From assembly GCA_025363455.1 (NCBI GenBank), contig JANYDW010000036.1, positions 1-62,437 of the forward strand: a DNA stretch of 62,437 nt, written 5' to 3'. This DNA comes from Oleiharenicola sp. (lineage in GTDB: Bacteria; Verrucomicrobiota; Verrucomicrobiia; Opitutales; Opitutaceae). Shown piece after piece: positions 1 through 9,520 of this stretch. Each line of letters opens with the position of its first letter. Within the stretch, counting starts at the first letter, position 1. A program made the position numbers and the translations under genes. The notes beneath the pieces are model-generated. The model ran no database searches and had not been told where the DNA came from. It worked only from the letters and a program-made list of their open reading frames with translations.

Positions 1-1433
1 GTGGTGCGTCCGCCGTCGCTCGTCGAGGGATAGGGTCCGCCGTGCACGATGGCGTGGCTGACCTCGACGCCGGTGGGATAGCCGTTAAACACGAGGCGGC
101 CGGCCTTGGTCGCCAGCATCTCGATCAGGTCTGATTGGTCCTTCGCCTCAGAGGTGCCGGCCTGAATCGTGGCAGTCAGCGACCCCTCGACCTGCGCGGC
201 GACCTGCAGCATCTCGGCGCGATCCTTGCACCAAACAATCAGTGAGCTCGGTCCAAAGATTTCTTCGGACAATGCATGATTGCCTACAAAAGTCAGGGCA
301 TCGGTCTCGAACCATGCTGGCGCCACCCCGCAACCCGCAGTCCGGCCCTGCGTCAGGATTTTCACTCCAGCCTGCCGGGCGCGGGCGGTGGTGTTGGCAG
401 AGAAAGCCTTGGCGATGCCCGGCGTCAGCATCACGCCCTGGGGAGTGGCGGCGAGTTTGGTGGCAAGATTGCGGATGAACGCCTCGGCCTGGGACGATTG
501 CTGGAGGACGATCAGTCCGGGATTGGTGCAAAGTTGTCCAACCGCGAGCGTGCTCGAGGCATGCAAGCCGTCCATCATGGCGGCGGCCCGCTCCGCGATT
601 GCTCCCGGCAAAATGAACACCGGATTGACGCTGCCCATCTCGGCGTAGACCGGAATTGGCTCCGGACGCGCGGCGCCAAGATCGGTGAGCGCACGTCCGC
701 CCTTAACCGAGCCGGTAAAGCCGGCGGCCTTGATCAGCGGATGCTTCACCAGCGCCTGGCCCGTCTCAAATCCTGCATCGAACAACAGTGAGAAGGTGCC
801 CTCGGGGAGCCCGCACTCGCGCACGGCATGCAGGATCAGGCGGCCGACAAGTTCGCTCGTGCCGGGATGCGCGGGGTGGGCCTTAACGATTACCGGGCAA
901 CCGACGGCGAAGGCCGAGGCGGTGTCACCCCCGGCGACCGAGTAGGCGAAGGGGAAATTGCTGGAGCCAAAAACGACGACCGGGCCGAGCGGACGAAGCA
1001 TGGAGCGGTGGTCGGGCTTGGGCAACGGCTTGCGGTCGGGGTTGGCGGTCTCAATCCGGGCATCAAGCCAGTCGCCGCGCTCGGCGGCCTCCGCGTAGAG
1101 CCGCAGCTGGTCGGCGGTGCGCCCGACCTCGCCCTTGAGCCGGGCCTCGAGCAGCGCGGTTTCCTGCATGGCGCGGGCGACAAGGTCATCTGCTTTGGTC
1201 TCGAGATTGGCCGCAATGGTGCGGAGAAACTTACCCCGAGCGGCGCCGGAAAGCCGGGCGAGTCCCGGGGCGGCGGCGGCGGCGAGTTCCGCCGCCCGAT
1301 CCACGTCTTCGGTCGTGGCCGACGTGAACGTGGGTTCGAGAAGCGCATTTTTGGCCGGATCAAAGGCCTTGAAGGTTTCACCGCCCAGGCCACTGGAGCC
1401 GAAGCCGATTAGGGAGCCGCCGTCTGGTTTCAT
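1..1433 (-). CDS. 2-oxoglutarate semialdehyde dehydrogenase (aldehyde dehydrogenase family), 3' end cut by window edge
   Basis: This NAD(P)-dependent aldehyde dehydrogenase would oxidise 2-oxoglutarate semialdehyde to 2-oxoglutarate, the last step of hydroxyproline breakdown. The frame is open from an ATG at 1431-1433 through the window edge, about 477 codons, so the C-terminus is missing. The translation contains the family landmarks: a cofactor-binding core with GPVVVFGSSNFPFAYSVAGG, the general-base glutamate in AEMGSVNP, and the nucleophilic cysteine in AVGQLCTNPG. The internal similarity is to the KGSADH subfamily, recognised from memory of those motifs. It is the last gene of a four-gene minus-strand operon whose other members supply its substrate, which supports the specific assignment. 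A different semialdehyde substrate cannot be excluded from sequence alone. Confidence 0.88.
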   Translation of the reverse strand, partial: MKPDGGSLIGFGSSGLGGETFKAFDPAKNALLEPTFTSATTEDVDRAAELAAAAAPGLARLSGAARGKFLRTIAANLETKADDLVARAMQETALLEARLKGEVGRTADQLRLYAEAAERGDWLDARIETANPDRKPLPKPDHRSMLRPLGPVVVFGSSNFPFAYSVAGGDTASAFAVGCPVIVKAHPAHPGTSELVGRLILHAVRECGLPEGTFSLLFDAGFETGQALVKHPLIKAAGFTGSVKGGRALTDLGAARPEPIPVYAEMGSVNPVFILPGAIAERAAAMMDGLHASSTLAVGQLCTNPGLIVLQQSSQAEAFIRNLATKLAATPQGVMLTPGIAKAFSANTTARARQAGVKILTQGRTAGCGVAPAWFETDALTFVGNHALSEEIFGPSSLIVWCKDRAEMLQVAAQVEGSLTATIQAGTSEAKDQSDLIEMLATKAGRLVFNGYPTGVEVSHAIVHGGPYPSTSDGGRT

Positions 1434-1469
1434 GCTAAACCATTCAAGCTAGGTTGTCCGCCATGCGTG

Positions 1470-2363
1470 TCAAAGTCTGGAGTGTTCTTTCTGCGCCACC
1501 TGCAGCACAGCCCTGACGTGTGCCAAGTCCGCCCCGGCCGGCATCAGGCGCGGCGGCCGTACCACAGGCGTGCCCCGGCCGACCTCGGCCTGCACCCATT
1601 TGATGAGCTGGACAAACTTGGGCACGGTATCCAGCCGCAGCAGCGGCAAGAACCAGCCGTAGAGCGCCGCCGCCCGCGCCTTGTCCCCGCGACTGGCTGC
1701 ATCGAACAGCGCGACCGATTCGGCGGGAAACGCATTCACGAGCCCGGCGACCCATCCAACGGCCCCGGCGTATATGCCCTCGACGATGGCGTCGTCCATC
1801 CCGACCAGAACATCCAGCCGGCGACCGACGACCGCGCGGATCGCGGTGATGCGCCGCACATCGCCGCTGGATTCCTTCACGGCCTGCAGGTTGGGATGTT
1901 CCGCCGCCAGCTCGGCGATGTGCGCGGGGAGGAAGTCGGTTTTGTAGGCAATCGGATTGTTGTAGAGCATGCACGAGAGACCGGTCGCACCGATGACGGC
2001 ACTGACGTGCGCTTTCATCTCCGGCCAGTCGCTCGAATAAACATAGGGCGGCAACACCATCAGGCCCTGGCAACCCGCGGTGGCGGCCGCCTGGGCCATG
2101 GCCACCGCCTCTTTGGTGCCCAGTGCCGCGATGCCGAGAACCACCGGCGCCCGGTCGCCCACCGCTTCGACACAGGTGCGGGCGATCGCAATCTTTTCGT
2201 CGAAACTGAGCGTGGCCGCTTCCCCGAGCGAACCGCAGGGCACGATCCCCGTGCATCCGCTGTCGATCATCCACCGGCAATGCGCAGCCAATGCCCCGTG
2301 ATCCACCGTGAGATCGAGGTGGAGATTGGTCGTGATGGCCGGAAAAACACCTTTCCAGTTCAT
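1470..2363 (-). CDS. Dihydrodipicolinate synthase family protein, probable 1-pyrroline-4-hydroxy-2-carboxylate deaminase
   Basis: A 297-residue TIM-barrel class I aldolase of the DHDPS/NAL family. The Schiff-base lysine is K163 in AVKESSGD and the tyrosine motif MLYNNP is near residue 134; the substrate loop CGSLGEAATLS is near 43-53. In this operon the likely reaction is deamination of pyrroline-4-hydroxy-2-carboxylate to 2-oxoglutarate semialdehyde. The ATG at 2361-2363 (MNWKGVFPAITT) matches the usual start of the family; an upstream in-frame extension reads through a palindrome-like gap and is unlikely. It lies between the FAD oxidase and the semialdehyde dehydrogenase. True dihydrodipicolinate synthase is less likely given the context. 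Confidence 0.87.
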   Translation of the reverse strand: MNWKGVFPAITTNLHLDLTVDHGALAAHCRWMIDSGCTGIVPCGSLGEAATLSFDEKIAIARTCVEAVGDRAPVVLGIAALGTKEAVAMAQAAATAGCQGLMVLPPYVYSSDWPEMKAHVSAVIGATGLSCMLYNNPIAYKTDFLPAHIAELAAEHPNLQAVKESSGDVRRITAIRAVVGRRLDVLVGMDDAIVEGIYAGAVGWVAGLVNAFPAESVALFDAASRGDKARAAALYGWFLPLLRLDTVPKFVQLIKWVQAEVGRGTPVVRPPRLMPAGADLAHVRAVLQVAQKEHSRL

Positions 2364-2456
2364 GGGTTGATTTTTTGTAGGGTCGCCGCTTGTCGGCGGA
2401 CCCAGTGGCAAGTGAGATAGACTATCGGCCCGGCGACAAGCGCCGGCCCCACAAAA

Positions 2457-3719
2457 TCACGAGTAACGATCGGGACTCAGCAGGTCGAGATTAACGGCCG
2501 GAGTCCGACCCGAGAGGATCCCGGCGATCAGCTGGCCGGTGCCCGGCGCCAGCGTCACCCCGAGCATGGCATGCCCACAAGCGGCCGTGAGATTGGCATA
2601 GCGATTAAAGCGTCCGATGTAAGGCAGGCCGTCGGGCGACACGGGCCGGTAGCCGAACCAGGGCTTGATGCCGTCAAAATCGGCCGCGGTGAATTCCGGC
2701 AGGAAGGCCATGACGCCGGCCTTGATCTGCTCGATGCGCTCGGGTCGCACCTGGTCATCGTGGCTGTTAATTTCCATGGTGCCGCCGAAACGCAGCGTGT
2801 CGCCCATGGGGGTGACGGCCACACGGCGTTCCTTTAGGATGAATGGCTTGGTGATCCGGAAGCGCGGATTCGGGAGGGTCAGGCTGTAGCCCTTGCCCGC
2901 CTGCATCGGCATCCGCAGGCCGAGACCGGCGATCATGCCGGCGGACCAAGAGCCTCCGGTCAGCACAAACTCATCCGCGATGAGGTCGCCCGCCGTGGTC
3001 TGGACGGCGGCAATGCGGCGGCCCGTCGTGCGCCAGCCGTAGATCGTCGTGCTCCATTGGAAGTTCACGCCCATTTCCTGGAGCAATGCCGTGAGTACCG
3101 CGGTGAACCGGGCCGGCGTAAGGTGAGCATCGATCGGAAAATAAACTGAGCCCGCGATGTCGAGCTTCACGCCGAGGCCCAGGGCGGCGGTCTGCTTCGC
3201 GTCGAGCACCCGAGCTTCAACGCCAAGTTCGTTGGCGGTGCGAGCAAGGCCGCTGGCCTCATCCTCCAAGCCCTGCGCGGTTTGACAGAGATTGAGCAGG
3301 CCGGCGCGCTGGTATTCGGAGCGGTGGCCGGTGAGTTCATCCAGTTCCTCGAACAGTTTCTGGCTGTGCAGGCATAGGTCGCGGAGGATCGGCGCGGCGC
3401 GGGCGACCCGGCGATGGTTGCTGGCCCGCCAGAAATGCCACCCCCAGCGCATAAGATCGGTGTCCAGCCGGGGCTTGATATAGAACGGACTGCGGGAATT
3501 CAGCATCCACTTGAGGCCTTTCCAAACCATGCCCGGCGCGGCGAGAGGAATGACATGACTGGGCGAAATGTAACCGCAGCTGCCGAGGGCGCAGTGATCA
3601 TGGCCCTCGGCGTGACGTTCGACGAGAGTAACGCGGCAGCCCTCCCGGGCGAGGTAGTAGGCCGTGCACAATCCCACGATGCCCCCGCCGCAGACGATGA
3701 CGGACTTGTCGCGTGTCAT
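2457..3719 (-). CDS. FAD-dependent D-amino acid oxidase/dehydrogenase (hydroxy-D-proline oxidising)
   Basis: A 420-residue DadA/DAO-type flavoprotein. The N-terminus has the dinucleotide-binding signature VIVCGGGIVGLCTAYYLAR followed by the ribose-binding acidic residue in VTLVER; the C-terminus has the second FAD contact region with YRPVSPDGLPYIGR and an AAACGHAMLGVTLAPGTG-like loop. It would oxidise cis-4-hydroxy-D-proline to pyrroline-4-hydroxy-2-carboxylate. ATG at 3717-3719 places the Rossmann motif at the expected distance from the start; the longer frame upstream runs through a repeat and is rejected. No clear twin-arginine or lipid signal is seen, so it is cytosolic or peripheral. Electron acceptor (oxygen or quinone) is not readable from sequence. 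Confidence 0.88.
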   Translation of the reverse strand: MTRDKSVIVCGGGIVGLCTAYYLAREGCRVTLVERHAEGHDHCALGSCGYISPSHVIPLAAPGMVWKGLKWMLNSRSPFYIKPRLDTDLMRWGWHFWRASNHRRVARAAPILRDLCLHSQKLFEELDELTGHRSEYQRAGLLNLCQTAQGLEDEASGLARTANELGVEARVLDAKQTAALGLGVKLDIAGSVYFPIDAHLTPARFTAVLTALLQEMGVNFQWSTTIYGWRTTGRRIAAVQTTAGDLIADEFVLTGGSWSAGMIAGLGLRMPMQAGKGYSLTLPNPRFRITKPFILKERRVAVTPMGDTLRFGGTMEINSHDDQVRPERIEQIKAGVMAFLPEFTAADFDGIKPWFGYRPVSPDGLPYIGRFNRYANLTAACGHAMLGVTLAPGTGQLIAGILSGRTPAVNLDLLSPDRYS

Positions 3720-3720
3720 C

Positions 3721-3821
3721 TGTAGGGGCCGAGCTTGCTCGGTCCTTCGCTCGAACAGGATCGAGCAAGCTCGACCCCTACAAGTGAAAGACACGGCGGA
3801 ATCAGCGATTCCGCCCTACAG
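3721..3821. repeat. Two adjacent palindromes between oxidase and epimerase genes
   Basis: Positions 3721-3782 form an inverted repeat beginning TGTAGGGGCCGAGCTTGCTC and ending with the complementary GAGCAAGCTCGACCCCTACA. Directly after it, 3795-3821 holds a smaller palindrome (GGCGGAATC/GATTCCGCC, then CTACA). Both have the TGTAG...CTACA outer boundary seen in many other gaps of this window. They sit inside an operon, so they are more likely transcribed as hairpins than used as a strong terminator. Confidence 0.85.
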
Positions 3822-3828
3822 TTAAGTT

Positions 3829-4758
3829 TCATCGGATACCCCAGGCAAACGGATCAGCCTGGTCGAGCAAAAGGGTCGCCTCGCCGGTGACGTAGGCCGT
3901 GCCGGTGATGGTCGGGACGATCTTGTCCCCCTGTCGGCGATGCTTGGCGCGGAACACGCTGCCGACGATGCTTTCCTGCACCCATTCGGTCCCGACCGCC
4001 AGTTTGCCGTCAGCGGCCAGGCACGCGAGCTTGGCGCTGGTTCCCGTCCCGCAGGGCGAACGGTCATACGCCCCACCGGGACAAAGAACGAAATTACGGC
4101 TGCTGGCGCCGGCTTTAGTCCCCGGACCGAACAGCGCCACGTGGTCAACTTCCGAAAACCCGGTGTCAGCCACGGCCTGCCGGACACGGACGCAGTAGGC
4201 GGTGAGCTGCGCGATGTTATTGAGTTCGAGTCGCTGGCTGTGCTCATCGATCACGCAAAACCAGTTACCGCCCCAGGCAAGGTCGCAGCTCACGTCGCCT
4301 ATGCCGGGCAGGTAGACGGGCAGCGCCTTTTCCCGGCGATAACTGGGTACATTGTCAAAGGTCACCACCCCGCCGGCCGCCAGCACTGCCACGATCACGC
4401 CCGCCGGCGTGTCGAGCTTCACCAGGCCCGGCGTGAGCAGGCCGGCGTGAGCCAGCGACACGATTACGCCGATGGTGCCGTGCCCGCACATGCCGAGATA
4501 GCCTACATTGTTGAAGAAAATGATGCCGAACTGGCAGGACTTGTCGTGCGGCTCGACCAGCAGCGCGCCCACGGACACATCGGAGCCGCGTGGCTCGCCG
4601 ACGATGGCCGTGCGGAACTTGTCGTGCTGCTCCCGGAACACCTTCACCCGATCCGCTAAAGGCCCGCCACCAAGATCCGGGCCGCCTTCGATTACAAGCC
4701 GGGTCGGCTCGCCGCCCGTGTGCGAGTCAATGACCTTGATCTGGGGGAAGGAGGACAT
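3829..4758 (-). CDS. 4-hydroxyproline epimerase (proline racemase family)
   Basis: A 309-residue cofactor-independent epimerase that interconverts trans-4-hydroxy-L-proline and cis-4-hydroxy-D-proline using two cysteines. Both catalytic cysteines are present: C91 in GMCGHGTIG and C236 in RSPCGTGTSAK. The second cysteine rules out the dehydratase branch of the family, which carries threonine at one of these positions. The N-terminal IDSHTGGEPTR is also characteristic. ATG at 4756-4758 is the natural start. It is the first gene of the minus-strand operon and supplies the substrate of the next enzyme, the FAD oxidase, across a gap of about 110 bases filled with palindromes. Confidence 0.92.
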   Translation of the reverse strand: MSSFPQIKVIDSHTGGEPTRLVIEGGPDLGGGPLADRVKVFREQHDKFRTAIVGEPRGSDVSVGALLVEPHDKSCQFGIIFFNNVGYLGMCGHGTIGVIVSLAHAGLLTPGLVKLDTPAGVIVAVLAAGGVVTFDNVPSYRREKALPVYLPGIGDVSCDLAWGGNWFCVIDEHSQRLELNNIAQLTAYCVRVRQAVADTGFSEVDHVALFGPGTKAGASSRNFVLCPGGAYDRSPCGTGTSAKLACLAADGKLAVGTEWVQESIVGSVFRAKHRRQGDKIVPTITGTAYVTGEATLLLDQADPFAWGIR

Positions 4759-4833
4759 CGGATGGTGGTGCCAGTGACATCAACGGCACAAAACCCCCAT
4801 GAAAAGCAAAAAGCCGGATATCCGCATCTTCGG

Positions 4834-4883
4834 TGGAGGGCCCGCGTCTCTGCGGGCAGGCTCGCAGGGACGCGAGCCCTCCA
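4834..4883. repeat. TGGAGGGCCCGCG palindrome, copy 1
   Basis: Inverted repeat with arms TGGAGGGCCCGCGTCTC and GACGCGAGCCCTCCA. The same family recurs at 54967-55031. It lies between the divergent-spaced ends of the glnB terminator and the epimerase start. Confidence 0.85.
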
Positions 4884-4892
4884 GCTACCAAC

Positions 4893-4924
4893 AAAAAAGC
4901 CGGCTCCTCAGGGAAGCCGGCTCT
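4893..4924 (-). terminator. Rho-independent terminator of glnB
   Basis: Read on the minus strand, a 9-bp stem AGAGCCGGC.../GAGCCGGCT with loop TTCCCTGAG-like sequence is followed by six T. It lies just past the glnB stop codon and points in the same direction. Confidence 0.85.
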
Positions 4925-4946
4925 AAGTCAAGTGCGTGAACCGATC

Positions 4947-5342
<396 letters not shown>

Positions 5343-5358
5343 TTACATCTGTCGGATT

Positions 5359-5435
5359 CCTCGCGCAAAGGGCGCAAAGACCGCTAAGGGAAACCAAATC
5401 CAATCCGTTGCGTCCTTGGCGTCCTTGGCGTGAGG
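5359..5435. repeat. CCTCGCGCAAAG...CTTGGCGTGAGG palindrome, copy 1
   Basis: Imperfect inverted repeat built on the theme CGCGCAAAGG(N)CCTTGGCG. Relatives occur at 45248-45315, 47114-47182 and 51959-52032. It fills the gap between aspS and the glnB promoter region. Confidence 0.8.
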
Positions 5436-5444
5436 CAAAAAAAC

Positions 5445-7223
5445 TTATTGCTGGGGAATCACCGTCTGGATGTGGAGTTCCTTCAGCTGTTTGGCCGTGA
5501 CCGGCGTCGGGCTCTGGGCCATGAGGTCCTGGGCCTTTTGCGTCTTGGGGAAGGCGATCACGTCGCGGATGCTGGTCGTGCCGCAGAGCAGCGCGCACAT
5601 GCGGTCGAGACCGAAGGCGATGCCGCCATGCGGCGGGGCGCCGTAGGTGAAGGCCTTGAGCATGTAACCGAAGCGGCTCTCAACCACCTCGGCCGGGATC
5701 TTCAGCACGTCCTCGAACACCTTCTTCTGCAACGCGGGCTGGTGGATGCGGATCGAGCCGCCACCGAGCTCCATGCCGTTGAGGACAACGTCGTAGTGCT
5801 GGCCGCGCACGGCCTTGGGGTCGGAGTCGAGCAAGCCGGCGTCCTCGGCCACTGGCGCCGTGAACGGGTGGTGCGTGGCCGCGTAGCTGCCCTTCTCCTC
5901 ATCATAGGACATAAGCGGAAAATCCACGACCCACAGGAAATTCCACTGGTCGGCGCGCAGACTCATCTTGCCGCGCTTCACGAGGAGCTGGGCGGCCTCG
6001 AGGCGGGTGCGGCCGAGGATGGCGCAGGCGCGGTCCCACGGGGCGGCGGCGAAGAAGACGATGTCGCCATTCTCGATGTTGAGGCGCTTCGTTAGCTCGG
6101 CCTTCTCGGCGTCGTTGAAGAATTTCACGATCGGCGACTTCCACTCGCCATTCTCGACCTTGATGAAGGCGAGGCCCTTCGCGCCGAGGGATTTGGCGAT
6201 CTCCTCGAGCGCGCCGATCTCGCCCTGCGTGATATCGGCGAGGCCCTTCGCGTTGAAAGCCTTCACCGAGCCGTGCGCGGCGACGGTCGAGGCGAAGACC
6301 TTGAAGCCGGAGCTCTTGAAGGTGTCGCTGAAATCCACCAATTCCATCGCGAAGCGCGTGTCGGGCTTGTCGACACCGTAGCGGTTCATGGCGTCCTTGT
6401 AGGCGAGGCGCGGGAACGGCGTGGGCAGGTCGTGGTTAAGCACATCCTGCCAGACCTTCTTCAGCATGCCCTCGAAGAGCGCGTAGATCCCCTCGCGGTC
6501 GATGAACGACACCTCGACGTCGATCTGCGTGAACTCCATCTGGCGGTCAGCGCGCAGGTCCTCGTCGCGAAAGCAACGGGCGATCTGGAAATACTTCTCC
6601 ACGCCTGCGACCATGAGGATCTGCTTGAATTGCTGGGGCGACTGCGAGAGCGCGTAGAACTGGCCGGCATGGATGCGCGACGGCACCAGGTATTCGCGGG
6701 CGCCCTCGGGCGTGCTCTTGAACAGGGCCGGCGTCTCGATTTCGTAGAAGCCCTGGGTGTCAAAATAATCGCGCACGGACTTTGCGGCGCGGTGGCGCAC
6801 GGCGAGGTTCTTGCGCATCTTGGGCCGGCGCAGGTCGAGGTAGCGGTAGGTCAGGCGCAGGTCCTCGTTGACCTTGTCGCCGCCGACGTCGGTCAGCGGG
6901 AACGGCGGCGTGTCGGCAAGGTTGTGCACGAGCAGCTCGGTGGCATCGATCTCGATTTCCCCGGTGGGCAGGCTTTTGTTGATCATCGCCTCGGGGCGGT
7001 TCTCAACCTTGCCGGTGATGGCGATCACGGACTCGTCCTTGAGCTGGGCGGCCTCGGCCCGCAGGTTCGAGTCGAACTTCACCTGGGTGATGCCCTCGCG
7101 ATCGCGCAGATCGACGAAAATGATGCCGCCGTGGTCGCGGACGGAATCAACCCAGCCGGCGAGCGAGACGGTCGTGCCGAGGTTGGCCTTGGTGAGCTGG
7201 GCGCAGTGATGGGTGCGTTTCAT
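5445..7223 (-). CDS. aspS: Aspartyl-tRNA synthetase
   Basis: A 592-residue bacterial-type class II synthetase that charges tRNA-Asp (or tRNA-Asp and tRNA-Asn if non-discriminating). The N-terminal OB-fold anticodon-binding domain begins with THHCAQLTKANLGTTVSLAGW. Class II motifs follow: motif 2 with FRDEDLRADRQMEFTQID, the bacterial GAD insertion in the middle, and motif 3 near the C-terminus with GIAFGLDRMCALLCG. The length agrees with bacterial AspRS. ATG at 7221-7223 is the natural start. It is a single gene; palindromic repeats flank it on both sides. Confidence 0.97.
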   Translation of the reverse strand: MKRTHHCAQLTKANLGTTVSLAGWVDSVRDHGGIIFVDLRDREGITQVKFDSNLRAEAAQLKDESVIAITGKVENRPEAMINKSLPTGEIEIDATELLVHNLADTPPFPLTDVGGDKVNEDLRLTYRYLDLRRPKMRKNLAVRHRAAKSVRDYFDTQGFYEIETPALFKSTPEGAREYLVPSRIHAGQFYALSQSPQQFKQILMVAGVEKYFQIARCFRDEDLRADRQMEFTQIDVEVSFIDREGIYALFEGMLKKVWQDVLNHDLPTPFPRLAYKDAMNRYGVDKPDTRFAMELVDFSDTFKSSGFKVFASTVAAHGSVKAFNAKGLADITQGEIGALEEIAKSLGAKGLAFIKVENGEWKSPIVKFFNDAEKAELTKRLNIENGDIVFFAAAPWDRACAILGRTRLEAAQLLVKRGKMSLRADQWNFLWVVDFPLMSYDEEKGSYAATHHPFTAPVAEDAGLLDSDPKAVRGQHYDVVLNGMELGGGSIRIHQPALQKKVFEDVLKIPAEVVESRFGYMLKAFTYGAPPHGGIAFGLDRMCALLCGTTSIRDVIAFPKTQKAQDLMAQSPTPVTAKQLKELHIQTVIPQQ

Positions 7224-7307
7224 GGGGACAGAGGGTCAAACTAAGCCCAGCGCCCCGCCCCGGAGCAAACAGATTTTGGGCGGGTATGACACGAGGCACT
7301 TTCTGAT

Positions 7308-7380
7308 GGTGGAACGCGGCCTCCGGACGCGTTTTCCTCTCGCACATCTTGCGAACCCGTCCAGAGGCCGGGTTCCACCT
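7308..7380. repeat. GGTGGAACGCGGCCTCCGG palindrome, copy 1
   Basis: Arms GGTGGAACGCGGCCTCCGGA and the complementary TCCAGAGGCCGGGTTCCACC. The second copy is at 9521-9598. It lies between gpmI and aspS, six bases from the gpmI stop codon. Confidence 0.85.
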
Positions 7381-7385
7381 ACGGA

Positions 7386-9080
7386 TTAGCCGAGAACCAA
7401 ACTCTCTCCCGTCATCTCCGCCGGCTTGGGCAAGCCCATAAGGTGGAGGACGGTCGGGGCCATGTCAGCGAGACGCCCGTCCCGTCGCATTTTGGTTTTT
7501 CCCGCCACGAGCCCTTCGCCCACGGCGAAAACCTCGACGAGATTGAGGGTGTGCGCGGTGTGTGGGGCATTGTTAATGGGGTCCCACATTTGCTCGGCGT
7601 TACCGTGGTCGGCGAGAATGACGGCCTTGCCGTTCTTGGTCGCCAGTGCGGCGAGCAGCTCCCCCAGCCCGCGGTCGGTCGCCTCGCAGGCCTTGATGGC
7701 CGCCGGCAGCGAGCCGGTGTGGCCGACCATGTCAGGGTTGGCGTAATTGACGACGACCAGGCCGTACTTGCCGGAGAGGATCGCGGCCTTAGCCTCGGCG
7801 GTGACTTGCGCAGCCGACATCTCGGGCTGCATATCGTAGGTCGCCACCTTCGGGCTGGCCGGGCAGGCGCGGTCCTCGCCGGGGAACGGTGTGCTGCGAT
7901 AATTGTTGAAGAAGAAAGTCACATGCGGGTTCTTCTCCGTCTCGGCGCAGCGGAACTGTCCGAGGCCAGCCTTGCTGACGACCTCGCCAAGAATGTTCTT
8001 CAAGGCTTCCGGCTTGCCCGAGATCACGTTCACCGGCAGGCCAGACTCATACTCGGTCATCGTGGCGTAGTAGAGGTCGAGTTTGACGCCCCGATCGAAC
8101 TCCTTGAAGCCGTCGAGTACAAAGGCCTTGGTGAGCTCGCGCGGTCGGTCGCCACGATAGTTGTAGAAGAGCACAGCGTCGCCGTTGCCGATCGTCGCGA
8201 CCGGCTTGCCGTCGTCGCCGGTAATCCACGTCGCCGGCACAAATTCGTCGCCATGCTGCGTCGGACTGAGCGGCTTGGCGTAGTAACTGGAAATAGCCGC
8301 CTCGGCGCTGGGCGCCGTGGCCTCGGCCTTCTGGCCGGTCAACATATAATAGGCTTTCTGCACCCGCTCCCAACGGTTGTCGCGGTCCATGGCCCAGAAG
8401 CGACCGCAGACCGTGGCGATTCGGCCCACGCCGATCTTATTGCACTCGACCTCGACCTGCCGGACGTATTCCAGCCCGCTCTGCGGCGGCGTGTCGCGGC
8501 CGTCGGTGAAGCCATGGATAAACACGCGGCCGGCGAGGCCGCCGGCGGTGAGCTGGTCGAATCCGTCCTCTTTCGCCTGGCGCAAAATCCCGTACAGGTG
8601 CTCCAGCATGCCGTGAACGCCGCCGTCGGATACGATGCCCATCAGGTGGAGTTTGGCCGCGGGATTCGCCTTAAGCCGCGCGACCGCTGCGTGCCATACG
8701 GGATTCGTCGCGAGCTGCTTTTCGGAAAAAAGCTTGTTCAGGCGCACCAATTCCTGATCCACGATCCGGCCTGCACCGATGTTCTCGTGACCGACCTCGC
8801 TGTTACCCATCTGGCCGTCGGGCAGACCCACATCAAGGCCCGAGGCCTTGACCAGCGTCACCGGGTACTTGGCGTGGAGCAGGTCATCGCAGGGTTTCTG
8901 CGCGAGGAACACGGCGTTGAACTTGTTCTGCTCGGGATGCGGATTGGCACCCCAACCATCACGGATGACGAGGAGAACGGGGGGATGAGCTGAATTGAGC
9001 GCCACGGCTTCGCCCAAACGGCGCCCTAATTTCTCTGGTGAGGTCCCGCCGAGGGCGGCGGGATATTTTTCAGCATTCAT
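7386..9080 (-). CDS. gpmI: 2,3-bisphosphoglycerate-independent phosphoglycerate mutase
   Basis: A 564-residue alkaline-phosphatase-superfamily mutase that interconverts 3- and 2-phosphoglycerate in glycolysis using two metal ions (usually manganese). The catalytic serine lies in GQMGNSEVGHENIGAG; metal ligands are visible in VIRDGWG, and in VVNYANPDMVGHTG and ILADHGNAEQMWD near the C-terminus; the substrate loop includes FTDGRDTPPQSG. It is slightly longer than the common 510-550 residues, with an N-terminal extension of about 30 residues before HPPVLLVIRDGWG. ATG at 9078-9080 is chosen; a downstream start is possible. Confidence 0.96.
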   Translation of the reverse strand: MNAEKYPAALGGTSPEKLGRRLGEAVALNSAHPPVLLVIRDGWGANPHPEQNKFNAVFLAQKPCDDLLHAKYPVTLVKASGLDVGLPDGQMGNSEVGHENIGAGRIVDQELVRLNKLFSEKQLATNPVWHAAVARLKANPAAKLHLMGIVSDGGVHGMLEHLYGILRQAKEDGFDQLTAGGLAGRVFIHGFTDGRDTPPQSGLEYVRQVEVECNKIGVGRIATVCGRFWAMDRDNRWERVQKAYYMLTGQKAEATAPSAEAAISSYYAKPLSPTQHGDEFVPATWITGDDGKPVATIGNGDAVLFYNYRGDRPRELTKAFVLDGFKEFDRGVKLDLYYATMTEYESGLPVNVISGKPEALKNILGEVVSKAGLGQFRCAETEKNPHVTFFFNNYRSTPFPGEDRACPASPKVATYDMQPEMSAAQVTAEAKAAILSGKYGLVVVNYANPDMVGHTGSLPAAIKACEATDRGLGELLAALATKNGKAVILADHGNAEQMWDPINNAPHTAHTLNLVEVFAVGEGLVAGKTKMRRDGRLADMAPTVLHLMGLPKPAEMTGESLVLG

Positions 9081-9186
9081 GGGATATTGTGACGATTAAT
9101 AGGGTCAGTGAACCCAGCCACCCACCACTAATCCAGAGAAAACCATGCCATAGATTGGCATCGATTCTGCAGAAAAGGATTCTCTC

Positions 9187-9498
9187 ATGACCCTCGTGAT
9201 TCGCGACCAACTGGTCTGTCCGCCGACCTGGTTCCTGTCGTATCGGGACCTGACTCTCTACTGTCACGTTTTTCTCCGACTGAACATCGTGCTCGAGTCG
9301 GAGGACGCCGACACCTACTACCGCTGGATCAAGCCGCGGGGCGGCATGGATTTCATCGAGGACATCATTCGGCCCGGCACCGAACCGGGCGTGCACCTGG
9401 ATTTCGCCCGGCATTATCCCGACACGATCATCACCGACCGGATCGCCCCGGAGAACGTGCACTGGCTGGTCGCCTCGATCCGCTCGCTGGCGGCATGA
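9187..9498 (+). CDS. Small conserved-looking protein of unknown function
   Basis: A 103-residue protein I do not recognise. ATG at 9187 is preceded by AAGGA at a good ribosome-binding distance, and the codon use matches neighbouring genes, so it is probably real. The sequence is mixed alpha/beta in character, rich in aromatic and charged residues (TYYRWIKPRGGMDFIEDII), with no signal peptide or membrane segment. It stands alone between gpmI (divergent) and a histidine kinase gene (convergent). No function is proposed. Confidence 0.65.
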   Translation: MTLVIRDQLVCPPTWFLSYRDLTLYCHVFLRLNIVLESEDADTYYRWIKPRGGMDFIEDIIRPGTEPGVHLDFARHYPDTIITDRIAPENVHWLVASIRSLAA

Positions 9499-9520
9499 GG
9501 GGGTAAAGCCACGGCGCTGA

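Noticed and set aside
7443..8993. Long plus-strand reading frame opposite gpmI
   Set aside because: It is the antisense of a well-supported enzyme; codon periodicity and motifs belong to the minus strand.
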